From JOPF133 sp035505095 (GTDB lineage: Bacteria > Acidobacteriota > Terriglobia > Bryobacterales > Bryobacteraceae), in assembly GCA_035505095.1 (NCBI GenBank), contig DATJRE010000346.1, forward strand, positions 1-47,211: a stretch of DNA of 47,211 nt, read 5' to 3'. Each line of letters starts with the position of its first letter. The stretch's first letter is position 1. The position numbers and the translations under genes are program-made. The notes under the pieces are model-generated. The model was given only the letters and a program-made list of their open reading frames with translations, had not been told where the DNA came from and ran no database searches. This document shows positions 15,063 to 22,609 of this stretch, in pieces.

Positions 15063-15974
15063 ATGAAAACGCTTCTTATGATGCTGGCACTCGCCGGGGC
15101 GGCACAATCGCAGACCGGCAATCCCTTTCTGGGACGGTGGGACCTGACGGTCACTTCGCCCCGAGGCACCGCCATCCAATGGATGGAGATCGTGGAAAAG
15201 GACGGTAAGCTGGATGGCCGCATCCAGCCGGGCGGCGGCGCTGTCCGGCCCATCGTAGCCGCCAAACTGGAGGGCCAGCACCTGCTGATCACCGTGAGCG
15301 CGGCCGGGCGCGGGCCGGAGGTCGATTGGGATCTCACCATGGATGGCTCCAAAATCGCCGGAACGCAGAAGCGCGGGGACGTTTCCGATACCACCATCGT
15401 CGGCGTTCGTGCTCCGGAGCTGAAACGCCCCATGCCCAAGGCGTGGAGCGCTCCTGTGACCCTGTTCGATGGCAAAGATCTGGAGGGCTGGGAGCCGGTG
15501 AACCACCCCGAACGCAGCAAATGGGTGGTCGAGAACGGCACCATGCTCAACCAGGATCGCGGCTCCAATATCCGCACCGCCCGCACCTTCGACGATTTCA
15601 AACTGCACATCGAGGTAAACTGCCCGGAGCGTTGCAACAGCGGCATCTACCTGCGGGGGCGCTACGAGATCCAGGTGGGGACCGAAGGCGGCGTCAACCC
15701 CAGCCACGAGATGGGCGCGGTGTACGGCTACTACGCTCCCGCGGTGGTCATGCCGATGGGATCGGGCGATTGGCAGGTGTTCGATATCACCTTGGTAGGG
15801 CGCACGGTCACCGTGCTGCGCAACGGCGTGAAGATTCACGATAACCAGGAAATACCAGGTGTCACCGGCGGGGCATTGGACAGCCACGAAGGCGAGCCGG
15901 GGCCGATCATGCTGCAGGGCGATCACGATGGCGGCATGCGCTATCGCAACATCAGCATTTCCGTCCCGAGGTAA
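15063..15974 (+). CDS. Secreted DUF1080 protein (3-keto-disaccharide hydrolase domain)
   Basis: This 303-aa protein has a short signal peptide (MKTLLMMLALAGAAQSQ). An N-terminal beta-rich region (about 20-120) contains GRWDLTVTSPRG and DGKLDGRIQPGGG. The C-terminal DUF1080 concanavalin-like domain (about 130-303) has VTLFDGKDLEGWEPVN, CNSGIYLRGRYEIQV and the terminal GPIMLQGDHDGGMRYRNISI. DUF1080 proteins act on oxidised sugars or glycans and are abundant in acidobacteria. The ATG at 15063 starts the signal peptide; the longer upstream frame has no coding character. A coiled-coil gene follows after 2 bases. Divergent from pgm. Confidence 0.9.
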   Translation: MKTLLMMLALAGAAQSQTGNPFLGRWDLTVTSPRGTAIQWMEIVEKDGKLDGRIQPGGGAVRPIVAAKLEGQHLLITVSAAGRGPEVDWDLTMDGSKIAGTQKRGDVSDTTIVGVRAPELKRPMPKAWSAPVTLFDGKDLEGWEPVNHPERSKWVVENGTMLNQDRGSNIRTARTFDDFKLHIEVNCPERCNSGIYLRGRYEIQVGTEGGVNPSHEMGAVYGYYAPAVVMPMGSGDWQVFDITLVGRTVTVLRNGVKIHDNQEIPGVTGGALDSHEGEPGPIMLQGDHDGGMRYRNISISVPR

Positions 15975-15976
15975 AC

Positions 15977-16396
15977 ATGAGCGACGTGATTTCGGAATAT
16001 CAGAAGTGGAAGCAGCAGGGCCAGGAATTGCGCACGCAGGCCCGTCAGGCGATGGAGGCGCGGTTCCGAGAGCTGCTGGCCGAGGCGGCCCGCATTGCCG
16101 ATGAGTATCGCGCGGATTTCGGCACGCCGCTCAAGCCGCAGCCGCCCGTCACGGCCTTCCGCTACAAAACCGGGGGCAAGGGCAAGGCGCGCAAAGCCGC
16201 CAAAGCGGCCAAACCGGAGCCTGCCGTGGAGGCCGCACCGGCGAAGCCCAATCCCAAGTCGGCCGTTCTGGAGAAGCGGCTGGCTGCGGCGAAGAAGAAA
16301 CTGGACGACGCCAAAGCCGCCGGCAAATCTACGCGCACGTTGGAGGACCGTATTTACGAGCTCGAGGACGAGTTGCGGTTGAGCGCGCAGGCGTAA
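15977..16396 (+). CDS. Ala/Lys-rich coiled-coil hypothetical protein
   Basis: This 139-aa soluble protein has an N-terminal helix (EYQKWKQQGQELRTQARQAM) and a middle low-complexity stretch rich in Ala, Lys and Pro (GKGKARKAAKAAKPEPAVEA). A C-terminal coiled coil follows (LEKRLAAAKKKLDDAKAAG, then LEDRIYELEDELRL). The Lys/Ala/Pro region resembles histone-H1-like linkers and might bind nucleic acid, but no such domain is certain. It starts 2 bases after the DUF1080 stop, so the genes are cotranscribed although one product is secreted and this one is not. Confidence 0.68.
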   Translation: MSDVISEYQKWKQQGQELRTQARQAMEARFRELLAEAARIADEYRADFGTPLKPQPPVTAFRYKTGGKGKARKAAKAAKPEPAVEAAPAKPNPKSAVLEKRLAAAKKKLDDAKAAGKSTRTLEDRIYELEDELRLSAQA

Positions 16397-16405
16397 GCCG
16401 CCGGT

Positions 16406-17878
16406 TCACTGCCGGCCGCCCGGCGCCCAATCCCAGAACACCTTGCAGAACTCGATTTCCTCCGTCTTGCGGAAGAGAGTGGTTAGTTTCATGCGGTCCA
16501 CCGAGTCCTGGTCCATGCACACCGCCACGGTGGCGAACTGGCCGGCCGCAACCTGCTTGTCTAGGTCGCCCTGCCGCACGATGTGCAATTGCGCCGACTG
16601 GGCGGGCGGCAGGTCCAGGTCCTGCGAGTAGGTGAATTCCATGCCCTCAGGCGGCGTGCGGTGGAGCAGAAAATAGAGCGGCTCGGAGGCGAACAGCGAG
16701 CCGTCCGGCGGAGTCACCTCGCGAATCTTGTTGGCCACTCTTTGCAGATCCCGCCAGCGGTAGACATCGCCGTGGTCGTAGATCGCACGCCCCGCGCCCA
16801 TGGCAATCACAACAACCAGCAGCACAGCCGCCACCAGCGGACGCGCCGGGTCTCCGCGCAAGCGTGTGGCCACCTCGTAGAAGCCGGGCGCGGCCAGGAT
16901 GGCCAGAAAAGGCACCAGCAAAACAAAGTAGCGCGTAAATGTGGGCCGGGCCAAGGCCAATTCCGCGCCCATCGCCAGCACCAGCCATCCGCACAGGTAA
17001 AGCTCGGCGCGCAGTTTGGGGCCGCACTCGGCCCGCCGCACGAACCACACCGCCGCGGCGGCCAGCAGCAGCAGAACGAAGGCCTGGGTGGAATCCAGCC
17101 ATTCGCTCATCTCGCCCAGGTCGTGCCCGGCGGTGCCGCCCCAGTTGGCGTGCCGGTAGGCGATCTGGTATTGAAAAAGATTGAAGAGCGTCTGGCTCGG
17201 CCCTAGCAGATAGAGGTGAGCCAGCGGCAGAAAGGGAACGGCGCCCGCCGCCACAAATGCGGCCCCCTTGGCCCAGCGGCTACCCTTGCGGTTCTGAAGC
17301 GCGATCCACACCAGCAGCGCCGGCGCGGCCATCGCGCTCAGGAGCGAACAACCCGCCGCAGCCCCAGCCAGCAATCCGGCCGCGGCCGCGCCCCACAGGC
17401 CGCGGCTCTCTGGTGTCGTGATCGCTGCCAGGAAAGCCGCCACCGTCAGAAACAGGCAGATTCCGTAGGCCTGCCCCACGGTTCCAAAGCGGAAGACCAG
17501 CTCGTTGAAACCGCACAGCACCGCCGTGGCCACCGCCGCCGCGAGGCGCCAGCCGGTAATCGGGAAGCGCCGGAACACGTAAACGGAAGCCATGGCAGCC
17601 GCCCCGAAACTGGCCAGCGCCGCCAGGGCCTGGGGGATGCGCCACGATTGCCCGAACAGCCGCATCCAGAACGCCATCCACCAGGCGTTCAGGGGGGTTT
17701 GCGGGAAGCAGAAATCCAGGTACGGGCGCTTGCCCTCGTTGATCATCTGGGCCGCCAGCAAGTGGAAACCGGCATCCCAGCTGAAGGCAATGGACTGCGA
17801 GTAGTACACCAGCAGCGCGCAAAGGCCGGCGAGCACCGCGAACAGGCTGAGAGCCGGCCGGTAACGGATGGGGAACAT
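16406..17878 (-). CDS. Polytopic GT-C-type membrane protein, glycosyltransferase 39-like
   Basis: This protein of about 490 aa has roughly ten membrane helices. The first extracytoplasmic loop reads AFSWDAGFHLLAAQMINEGKRPYLDF. The acidic residue after the first helix, followed by a GxxPYxDF-like pattern and PxTPLNAW, is what PMT/ArnT-like GT39 enzymes show. They transfer sugars from polyprenyl phosphate to proteins or lipids outside the membrane. The C-terminal 110 residues are soluble (from DVYRWRDLQRVANKI). An ATG at 17878 and an in-frame GTG at 17896 are both possible starts, and neither has an ideal ribosome binding site. It is divergent from a GT4 glycosyltransferase, so both may serve a surface polysaccharide. 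Acceptor unknown. Confidence 0.75.
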   Translation of the reverse strand: MFPIRYRPALSLFAVLAGLCALLVYYSQSIAFSWDAGFHLLAAQMINEGKRPYLDFCFPQTPLNAWWMAFWMRLFGQSWRIPQALAALASFGAAAMASVYVFRRFPITGWRLAAAVATAVLCGFNELVFRFGTVGQAYGICLFLTVAAFLAAITTPESRGLWGAAAAGLLAGAAAGCSLLSAMAAPALLVWIALQNRKGSRWAKGAAFVAAGAVPFLPLAHLYLLGPSQTLFNLFQYQIAYRHANWGGTAGHDLGEMSEWLDSTQAFVLLLLAAAAVWFVRRAECGPKLRAELYLCGWLVLAMGAELALARPTFTRYFVLLVPFLAILAAPGFYEVATRLRGDPARPLVAAVLLVVVIAMGAGRAIYDHGDVYRWRDLQRVANKIREVTPPDGSLFASEPLYFLLHRTPPEGMEFTYSQDLDLPPAQSAQLHIVRQGDLDKQVAAGQFATVAVCMDQDSVDRMKLTTLFRKTEEIEFCKVFWDWAPGGRQ

Positions 17879-18024
17879 TCGGTCCAAAGGGAACACCTCT
17901 TCTATTTTGGCAGCAGTCGCGGGTGGATTCGCCAGGCCTCACCACCGGCCCCTCTGGGCCTCCGCGCCTCCGGGCCGGTTTCTTACCCGCACCCGCCGTA
18001 TCATGGTAGGGGCAAACCTCAGCC

Positions 18025-19089
18025 GTGCGAATCCGCTTCCTCACAGCAACGCCGCTCGATATCCGCCGCGGCAGCGGCACCTATGTCGGCATCCAGGTGC
18101 TGGCCGGCGCGTTGCAGAAGCTTGGCCACTCCGTCGATTACGAAACGCCCCGCGTGCGCCTGCCGGTTTTCACGGCCGAACGCCTGGTCTTCAACCGCTC
18201 CCTGGCGGTATCGCGCGAGTACGATCTCACCGTGGGCTTCGATATGGACGGCTACCGCATCGCCAACGGCGCCGGCGCGCACGTGGCGGCGCTCAAAGGG
18301 GTGATCGCCGATGAAGCCCGTTTCGAGCGCGGCATGACCCGCTTCACCATGGGGCTGCAGGCCCGCTGCGAGCGGCTGCACGTGCACCGCGCCGCGCGCG
18401 TCCTGGTCACCAGCCGCTATTCCGCCGAGCGGGCCCGTGAATTCTACGGCCTGGGCGAGTTGCCCGCCATTGTGCCCGAGCCCATCGACCAGGCCGAGTG
18501 GCAGCGCCTGCTGGAGCAGCATCCCGCCCGTTCCCCGCGGTTCACGGTGCTGTTCGTGGGGCGGCATTACCGCCGCAAACGGGTGGATGTGCTGCTGCGC
18601 GCGGCCACACTTCTGGCCGGCCGCGTTCCCAGCCTCGAAGTGCGCATCGTCGGCGCCGGACCCTGCACGGCGGCGTGGCGGGAGCTGTCGCGGCATTTGA
18701 GCCTGGAGAACACAGTGTCCTGGCTGGGCGACATTTCGCGCGCCGCGCTGGCCGCGGAATACAACCGCGCGGATCTGTTCTGCCTGCCCAGCGTGCAGGA
18801 GGGTTTCGGCATCGTGCTCCTGGAGGCGATGGCGTCGGCAACTCCGATTGTGGCCGCCCGCGCGGGCGCCATTCCCGAGGTTGCGCCGCACGCCACGCTG
18901 GTGGAACCGGACCGCCCGGAGGCGCTCGCCGACGGCATCGAGGCCCTCTATCGTTCGCCCGAGGCGCGGTCCGCCCAACGGCGGGCCGGCGCCGCGCACG
19001 TGGCCCAATTCGACGCCCCGCGCGTGGCGCAAGCATTCCTAGAAGCCGCCGCCGCACCAGCCCTGGCAGCTACTTCAGCTCGCTGGTAG
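18025..19089 (+). CDS. Glycosyltransferase family 4
   Basis: This 354-aa GT-B enzyme has an N-terminal domain with a glycine-rich acceptor loop (RGSGTYVGIQVLAGALQKLGHSVD). Its C-terminal nucleotide-sugar domain contains VLFVGRHYRRKRVDVLL, EVRIVGAGPC and the E-x7-E motif EGFGIVLLE (E259 and E267), then GAIPEV. GT4 enzymes are retaining and cytoplasmic and build surface glycans or glycolipids. The GTG at 18025 gives the usual MRIRFLTATPLDI start. Donor and acceptor are not deducible. Its last 20 bases closely match the end of the convergent anti-sigma gene. Confidence 0.9.
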   Translation: MRIRFLTATPLDIRRGSGTYVGIQVLAGALQKLGHSVDYETPRVRLPVFTAERLVFNRSLAVSREYDLTVGFDMDGYRIANGAGAHVAALKGVIADEARFERGMTRFTMGLQARCERLHVHRAARVLVTSRYSAERAREFYGLGELPAIVPEPIDQAEWQRLLEQHPARSPRFTVLFVGRHYRRKRVDVLLRAATLLAGRVPSLEVRIVGAGPCTAAWRELSRHLSLENTVSWLGDISRAALAAEYNRADLFCLPSVQEGFGIVLLEAMASATPIVAARAGAIPEVAPHATLVEPDRPEALADGIEALYRSPEARSAQRRAGAAHVAQFDAPRVAQAFLEAAAAPALAATSARW

Positions 19090-19233
19090 GGGTGCGGCCG
19101 CCCGCCGCCGTCCACGTTGCTGCAACCGCGGAGCCCGACCGCGCGGGGCACTGGCGCGACACCAGCCAGGCCCGGCGCGCCTTTCGCAGCCCACCCGCCG
19201 CCAGTCTCGACCCCTACTTCAGCTCGATGGTAA
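19069..19233. repeat. Near-identical 20-bp direct repeats flanking a convergent junction
   Basis: Copies at 19070-19089 and 19214-19233 (CTACTTCAGCTCG, then MTGGTAR) match at 18 of 20 bases and lie 144 bases apart. The right copy encodes the last residues and stop of the anti-sigma protein on the minus strand. The left copy is the end of the GT4 gene on the plus strand. Confidence 0.65.
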
Positions 19234-20692
19234 AGCTCAGCTCGCCCAGTGGAGTCCGGGCAGCCACATACGTCACACCGGCGACGGTCTCCTGAATCGG
19301 CGGGCTGACCGGCGCCTTCCGCTCGACGGCATCCGTAGATGCCACTTTGGACACCCTCGCGGGCGGCTGGAGGGAATACTTCACCAGCACCTGTTTTTCC
19401 CCTTCGGGCGTCGGCGGGGTGATGAATGGCTGCCCTCGGCTGACGTGGGTGGAAACCAGCACCGCTCCGGCCGCAGTCGTCACCGTCACGTAGCCATCGG
19501 CGGAAGCCGTCAGCTCGATCTGGAAAGTGCCGGCAGCGCCGGCCTCGGGCAGCAACGCGTAGCGCAGGCCGAACGCCGGCGCGGAGCCGTTGATTCTGCC
19601 CACGGAAACCGGCGCCGCCACCGGGTGGGCGACGGCTTCCTCAAAAAGCTGCCGGGCGCTCAACGGAAGGCCGCCGCGGCCGCCGCCTCCGCCCCCACCG
19701 ACGCCGGGGGCGAGCATGCCTGCCCGTGGGGCCATCGCCGTCTGCGGCATAGCCGGTTGCATCGGCTGCAATTGCGCCGCCGTTTCGGCGGTCTGCCGGA
19801 ATGGAGTGACTACGGGCGCGCCGGCCGTGATCTGTACGCTCCCGGTGGAGGCGCCTGGCTGGAGCCGGGTCTCGATTGGTTGCGGTCCCGCCCATGGAAG
19901 GTCCACGGCGGCTTGTTCGGTCTTGAATCCGGGCGCGTTGACTGTTACCTGATACTGGCCCGGCGGTGGGGCGCCGATGGACCACTTCCCCTTGGCATCG
20001 GTCCGGGCCTGCTGGTGGATGGCTCGATTCTCCGAAACCACCCGGACCATGGCGTCTTGAACGGCCGCTCCACTAGCGTCGGTAACGGTTCCGGCCAAAA
20101 CCGCGGCGGGCGCGGCAGCAACCGGGGTTGCCGTGGGCGCCCGCGCGGCGCCGGCAATCGCAGCGTTGCCGGAGGCCGCGATGGCCTTTTGGAGTGTCGC
20201 CCGCACCTCGGGCTGCGGAGACGGACGCGCGGCCTTCTTCATCCGCCGAGGAACGGCGGCCTCCCCAGGCGGCGTCGTTTGCGGCGGAGCGGCGGCTGGC
20301 GGCGGCTGGAACGGCTGAACCTGGGCCACTAGCGGAGGGCGCGGCGCCGAAGCCGTGAATGCGCCGCCCTGCCGCCACCAGATCAAACCAACCGCCGCCA
20401 TTCCCGCCACGGCCAAGGCAGCCGCTGCCGCGCCCAGTGGTCGCGCCCATAGCCATCCCATCCTCTCGTACCATCGCGCGGGCTTCTCCTGGAGCGCCGT
20501 CAGAAGTTGCGCCTTGGATGCCGGATCGCTCAGCAGATCGCGCAGCGCCTGCTCGCGAGCCAGGGCGTCGAACAGTTCCTGGTCCTCCAGCGCGGCCTGG
20601 AACAGCGCCTCCTGCTCCTCGGGTGTCAGTGTGCCGGTGGCGTACCCACCGATCAGTTTGTGGATCTCTTCCCGGCTCATCGCTTTTCCCAA
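19214..20692 (-). CDS. Anti-sigma factor with extracytoplasmic carboxypeptidase-regulatory-like domain
   Basis: This 492-aa protein starts with an acidic helical anti-sigma region (residues 1-75, with EEIHKLIGGYATGTLTPEEQEALF). It has no Cys/His zinc motif. One membrane helix follows (84-106), then a long Pro/Ala-rich linker. A CarboxypepD_reg/Cna-B-like beta domain (about 198-272) has LAGTVTDASGAAVQDAMVRV, GQYQVTVNAPGFKTE and so on. A Gly-rich spacer (GVGGGGGGGRGG) leads to a C-terminal beta-rich domain with DGYVTVTTAAGAVLVS. It overlaps the sigma factor gene by 16 bases, so it most likely holds that factor at the membrane. The extracytoplasmic part would be the sensor. Confidence 0.8.
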   Translation of the reverse strand: MGKAMSREEIHKLIGGYATGTLTPEEQEALFQAALEDQELFDALAREQALRDLLSDPASKAQLLTALQEKPARWYERMGWLWARPLGAAAAALAVAGMAAVGLIWWRQGGAFTASAPRPPLVAQVQPFQPPPAAAPPQTTPPGEAAVPRRMKKAARPSPQPEVRATLQKAIAASGNAAIAGAARAPTATPVAAAPAAVLAGTVTDASGAAVQDAMVRVVSENRAIHQQARTDAKGKWSIGAPPPGQYQVTVNAPGFKTEQAAVDLPWAGPQPIETRLQPGASTGSVQITAGAPVVTPFRQTAETAAQLQPMQPAMPQTAMAPRAGMLAPGVGGGGGGGRGGLPLSARQLFEEAVAHPVAAPVSVGRINGSAPAFGLRYALLPEAGAAGTFQIELTASADGYVTVTTAAGAVLVSTHVSRGQPFITPPTPEGEKQVLVKYSLQPPARVSKVASTDAVERKAPVSPPIQETVAGVTYVAARTPLGELSFTIELK

Positions 20693-21180
20693 TCCCCGCC
20701 CATCAGCTCCAGCAGATTCTTGCGGCAGCGGTGATCCCAGGTGTATACGGTATTGAGCGAGCCGGCGCCCATGATCTTCTGAATCTCGGGGAAACTCTTG
20801 CCGAGCAGTTTAAGGCGCAGTAGCTCGCGGCAGCGCTCCCCCAACTGGCCCACCGCCCGGTTCAGGCGCACCAGCATTTCCTGGCGCTCCAGCGCCCCCA
20901 GCGGACTGGCGCCCAGATCAGGCAACTGGATATCCGTCACGGATACCTGGCTATACTCGCCATGGCGGGCCGCCTTGCGGCGCAGGCTCAGAACCTTGAA
21001 GCGGACAATCTGTAACGCCACCGGCAGCAGGTCTTCCGGCCGTTCCAGGTGGGCGTATTTCTCATGCAGCAAGATAAGCACCTCCTGGGCCACATCCTCG
21101 GCGGCGTCCCCCGCAATATGGGATGCCGCGAAACGGACAATCCTTTCACGAAGCTGCGCCAGGACCTGATCACACGCCAC
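20677..21180 (-). CDS. RNA polymerase sigma factor, ECF type
   Basis: This 167-aa protein has sigma region 2 (FAASHIAGDAAEDVAQEVLILLHEKY, about 18-45) and region 4 (LGERCRELLRLKLLGKSFPEIQKIMGAGSLNTVYTWDHRCRKNLLELM, about 112-160). Region 4 carries the usual helix-turn-helix. It would direct RNA polymerase to a specific promoter set. The anti-sigma gene starts 16 bases before its stop, a common arrangement for co-regulated pairs. The start is a GTG at 21180. I see no GGAAC-type autoregulated promoter directly upstream. Confidence 0.85.
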   Translation of the reverse strand: MACDQVLAQLRERIVRFAASHIAGDAAEDVAQEVLILLHEKYAHLERPEDLLPVALQIVRFKVLSLRRKAARHGEYSQVSVTDIQLPDLGASPLGALERQEMLVRLNRAVGQLGERCRELLRLKLLGKSFPEIQKIMGAGSLNTVYTWDHRCRKNLLELMGGDWEKR

Positions 21181-21557
21181 TCAACGCCACCGCTGTTGAG
21201 CATCATAACATCGGCCCGGTCACCCGCTCCGCAGCCGGGCGGGGGTGGCCGCCGGGTGACACCGATAGATTCTTCGGATTTTCGGGAATTCCCTCAAAAC
21301 ACTCCAAATCCTTGATAGAAGCGCGGGAAATCACGCCCAACAAAAACACCCGGCCATTTGTTTGCACCGCCTCCATGCCGTCATCGAATTGTCGCCCTGA
21401 AATCAAACATTGCGGCCCACCCGCCAGGCCGCCCCGGAACGCCATGGCGCCGTATCCCCTGTCCGGAGTGTGAGTTTGGAACTCGAATTCTATCGGGCGA
21501 ATCGGGTTGCGCGCCCGGCAGGGGCGGGTTAAAATCGGACGATCTATTGGGGGCCCT
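21181..21557. promoter_or_regulatory. Divergent intergenic region with a candidate promoter for the protease
   Basis: No gene is supported here. On the plus strand TTGCGC (21507-21512), a 17-base spacer and TAAAAT (21530-21535) form a plausible housekeeping promoter. Its start site would fall near 21542, just before the TTG start at 21558. The -35 half is weak (three of six bases). The rest shows no repeat or RNA structure that I trust. Confidence 0.4.
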
Positions 21558-22607
21558 TTGCACCTTCGATTTCTTATACTCCTTTTCGGTATAGCCGTGC
21601 CGTTGAGCGCGCTGGTCGTCGGGTACGATCCGGTCGGGTCGGGGATCTTCGGCAACCCCGATTCGCCCACCTACGAAGTCGGCTTCAACCAGGTTGCCAA
21701 CGGGGTGAATCTGAACGGCGAGGTGATGATCGAGGTTTTCAATGGCACTTTCGCGGCCACTTGCACCGGATCGCTGCTCAGCGACGGCGTATCCATCCTC
21801 ACGGCCGCGCATTGCCTGGATCCCCTGGCCGGACCGCCTTCGCTCGTCCAGGTTTACTTCGACCAAGGCGGAAATTGCGGTTGGTATTGCGGCGCTTATA
21901 CGGTAACTAATCCGGCCGATTTCTTTGTCGATTCCGGCTATATCGCCGATGACGGCGAAATTGGCGCCGGCAACGACCTGGCGGTAATTCGTCTGGGATC
22001 CCAAGCCCCCGCCTCCGCCACGCGATATTCGCTGTACACCGGCGATAGTGTCGATAGCATCGGCGACAGTCTTACCGATCCAATCGAGGTGGCGGGGCTT
22101 GGGGAGAGCGGGCAAGGCTCCGACCAGGGAGGCACGTACCCCGCCGGCACCCTGCGCCAAGGCGAGTTTCTGTACTCGGGAAGCTGCGCGGATGTGAGCG
22201 TGGAGGCCACCGGCGCCTGTGCCACTAACAGCAGCTCCATAGCGATCGCGCCCTTCGACCCGAATTCCCAGCTTCCCGACCAGGTGGCCATCGCGCCCGG
22301 CGATTCCGGTGGAGGCAGTTTCTTTAACGGGCAACTGGTTGGTGTCCACGAGTACGTCGCGTGCAACCTGAGCGACTGCTCGATCACCGGTGGTTACGCC
22401 AGCGGCGACACGTTCGTGGGTGGCGCCAACGCGGCATGGATCGAATCGGTGGAAGCGGATGTTCCCGAACCGGCCCCGGCAACCTTTCTGGCGCTGGGCC
22501 TGGCGGCCGGCCTGCTGTTGCGCCGCAGACGGGGCGCGCGACCGGTAACACTGAGCGTCCCCATTCGCACGGTGATCCGCCGCGTGGCTATGCTACTGTC
22601 TGAGTAG
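21558..22607 (+). CDS. Trypsin-like serine protease with PEP-CTERM signal
   Basis: This 349-aa protein has a signal peptide (HLRFLILLFGIAVPLSALVVG). A chymotrypsin-fold domain carries the full catalytic triad: H85 in LTAAHCLD, D140 in NDLAVIRLG and S250 in PGDSGGGSF. The C-terminus has a PEP-CTERM sorting signal: VPEP (302-305), a hydrophobic helix and RRRR (322-325). In this system exosortase cleaves the signal and attaches or releases the protein at the surface. Unusually, 24 more residues follow the arginine cluster. The TTG at 21558 is chosen because it begins the signal peptide, and the earlier in-frame TTG at 21507 lies in the candidate -35 box. It is followed by sppA after 2 bases. Confidence 0.85.
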   Translation: MHLRFLILLFGIAVPLSALVVGYDPVGSGIFGNPDSPTYEVGFNQVANGVNLNGEVMIEVFNGTFAATCTGSLLSDGVSILTAAHCLDPLAGPPSLVQVYFDQGGNCGWYCGAYTVTNPADFFVDSGYIADDGEIGAGNDLAVIRLGSQAPASATRYSLYTGDSVDSIGDSLTDPIEVAGLGESGQGSDQGGTYPAGTLRQGEFLYSGSCADVSVEATGACATNSSSIAIAPFDPNSQLPDQVAIAPGDSGGGSFFNGQLVGVHEYVACNLSDCSITGGYASGDTFVGGANAAWIESVEADVPEPAPATFLALGLAAGLLLRRRRGARPVTLSVPIRTVIRRVAMLLSE

Positions 22608-22609
22608 TC

